Source of the DNA: Lentisphaeraceae bacterium
GTDB taxonomy: Bacteria > Verrucomicrobiota > Lentisphaeria > Lentisphaerales > Lentisphaeraceae
Reading direction: 5' to 3'
Assembly (NCBI GenBank): GCA_021232515.1
Contig: JAJPOQ010000090.1
Coordinates: forward strand, 1-34,258
DNA length: 34,258 bases
The position numbers and the translations under genes are program-made. This document shows, in pieces, positions 34,193 through 34,258 of this stretch (within the stretch, counting starts at the first letter, position 1; every line of letters begins with the position of its first letter). The notes under the pieces are model-generated. The model did no database searches and had not been told where the DNA came from. It saw only the letters and a program-made list of their open reading frames with translations.

Positions 34193-34258
34193 ATGGATTC
34201 TAGCGTACTTTATAGTCAAATTCTTGGGATCAACTCACCATGGGTTGTTGATGATGTA
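34193..34258 (+). mobile_element. ISL3-family transposase, N-terminal fragment cut by the window end
   Basis: The first 22 codons (MDSSVLYSQILGINSPWVVD and two more) match the start typical of ISL3-family transposases (LY..ILG...PW.V..V). AAAGG lies shortly before the ATG. The gene continues beyond the window, so intactness cannot be judged. Confidence 0.7.

Overview
The window looks like chromosomal DNA from a low-GC member of the PVC superphylum, most likely a Lentisphaera-like marine bacterium. Two large secreted proteins of the PVC-type haem-binding/HEAT family (6273-8852 and 18818-22123), a DUF481-type outer-membrane protein and the AT-rich coding style support this. The genus is inferred from gene content; no rRNA or tRNA gene was seen.

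Layout: (1) 1-3157, minus strand: dapB followed by monomeric NADP isocitrate dehydrogenase (icd), closed by a clear terminator. (2) 3367-6233, plus strand: an S41 processing protease, a small two-helix membrane protein and an AEC-family transporter. (3) 6273-9583, minus strand: a secreted cytochrome c/HEAT/discoidin protein and a Nudix hydrolase. (4) 9620-14404, plus strand: the most unusual part. A DUF5658-like membrane protein is followed by a 3.3-copy array of 88-89 bp GC-rich repeats, each holding an 18-bp dyad, and the array ends in a strong terminator. Then come a PpiC/SurA-related peptide-maturation-type protein, a C39 peptidase-ABC exporter whose peptidase triad is intact but whose ATPase motifs are all lost, and a sensor-less sigma-54 activator whose start overlaps the exporter gene. 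Sites of the GG-N10-GC type lie before both transcription units. (5) 14489-18649: polA, a small membrane protein overlapping it, and lexA. (6) 18818-23236: a 1101-residue secreted cytochrome c/HEAT protein and a DUF481 beta-barrel protein. (7) 23233-27338, minus strand: a five-gene ABC exporter operon (ATPase, permease, zinc-ribbon/TPR-like protein, TPR-like protein, second permease) with a 21-bp palindrome just upstream. (8) 27460-34031: a divergent kinase-like protein, mtnN, an alpha/beta hydrolase, rsfS, nadD (apparently leaderless), an HDOD signalling protein and a CCA-adding-type nucleotidyltransferase. (9) 34121-end: the left end and first 22 codons of an ISL3-like transposase, cut by the window edge.

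Most of the window is housekeeping (lysine/cell-wall precursor synthesis, TCA cycle, DNA repair and its SOS regulator, NAD synthesis, ribosome silencing, tRNA end repair) with PVC-specific secreted redox proteins between. The candidate undescribed system is region 4: a self-contained, apparently sigma-54-controlled peptide processing/export module built around a pseudo-ATPase exporter, together with a structured repeat array that could be a noncoding RNA, an enhancer array for the encoded activator, or both. The precursor peptide, if there is one, was not found in this window.
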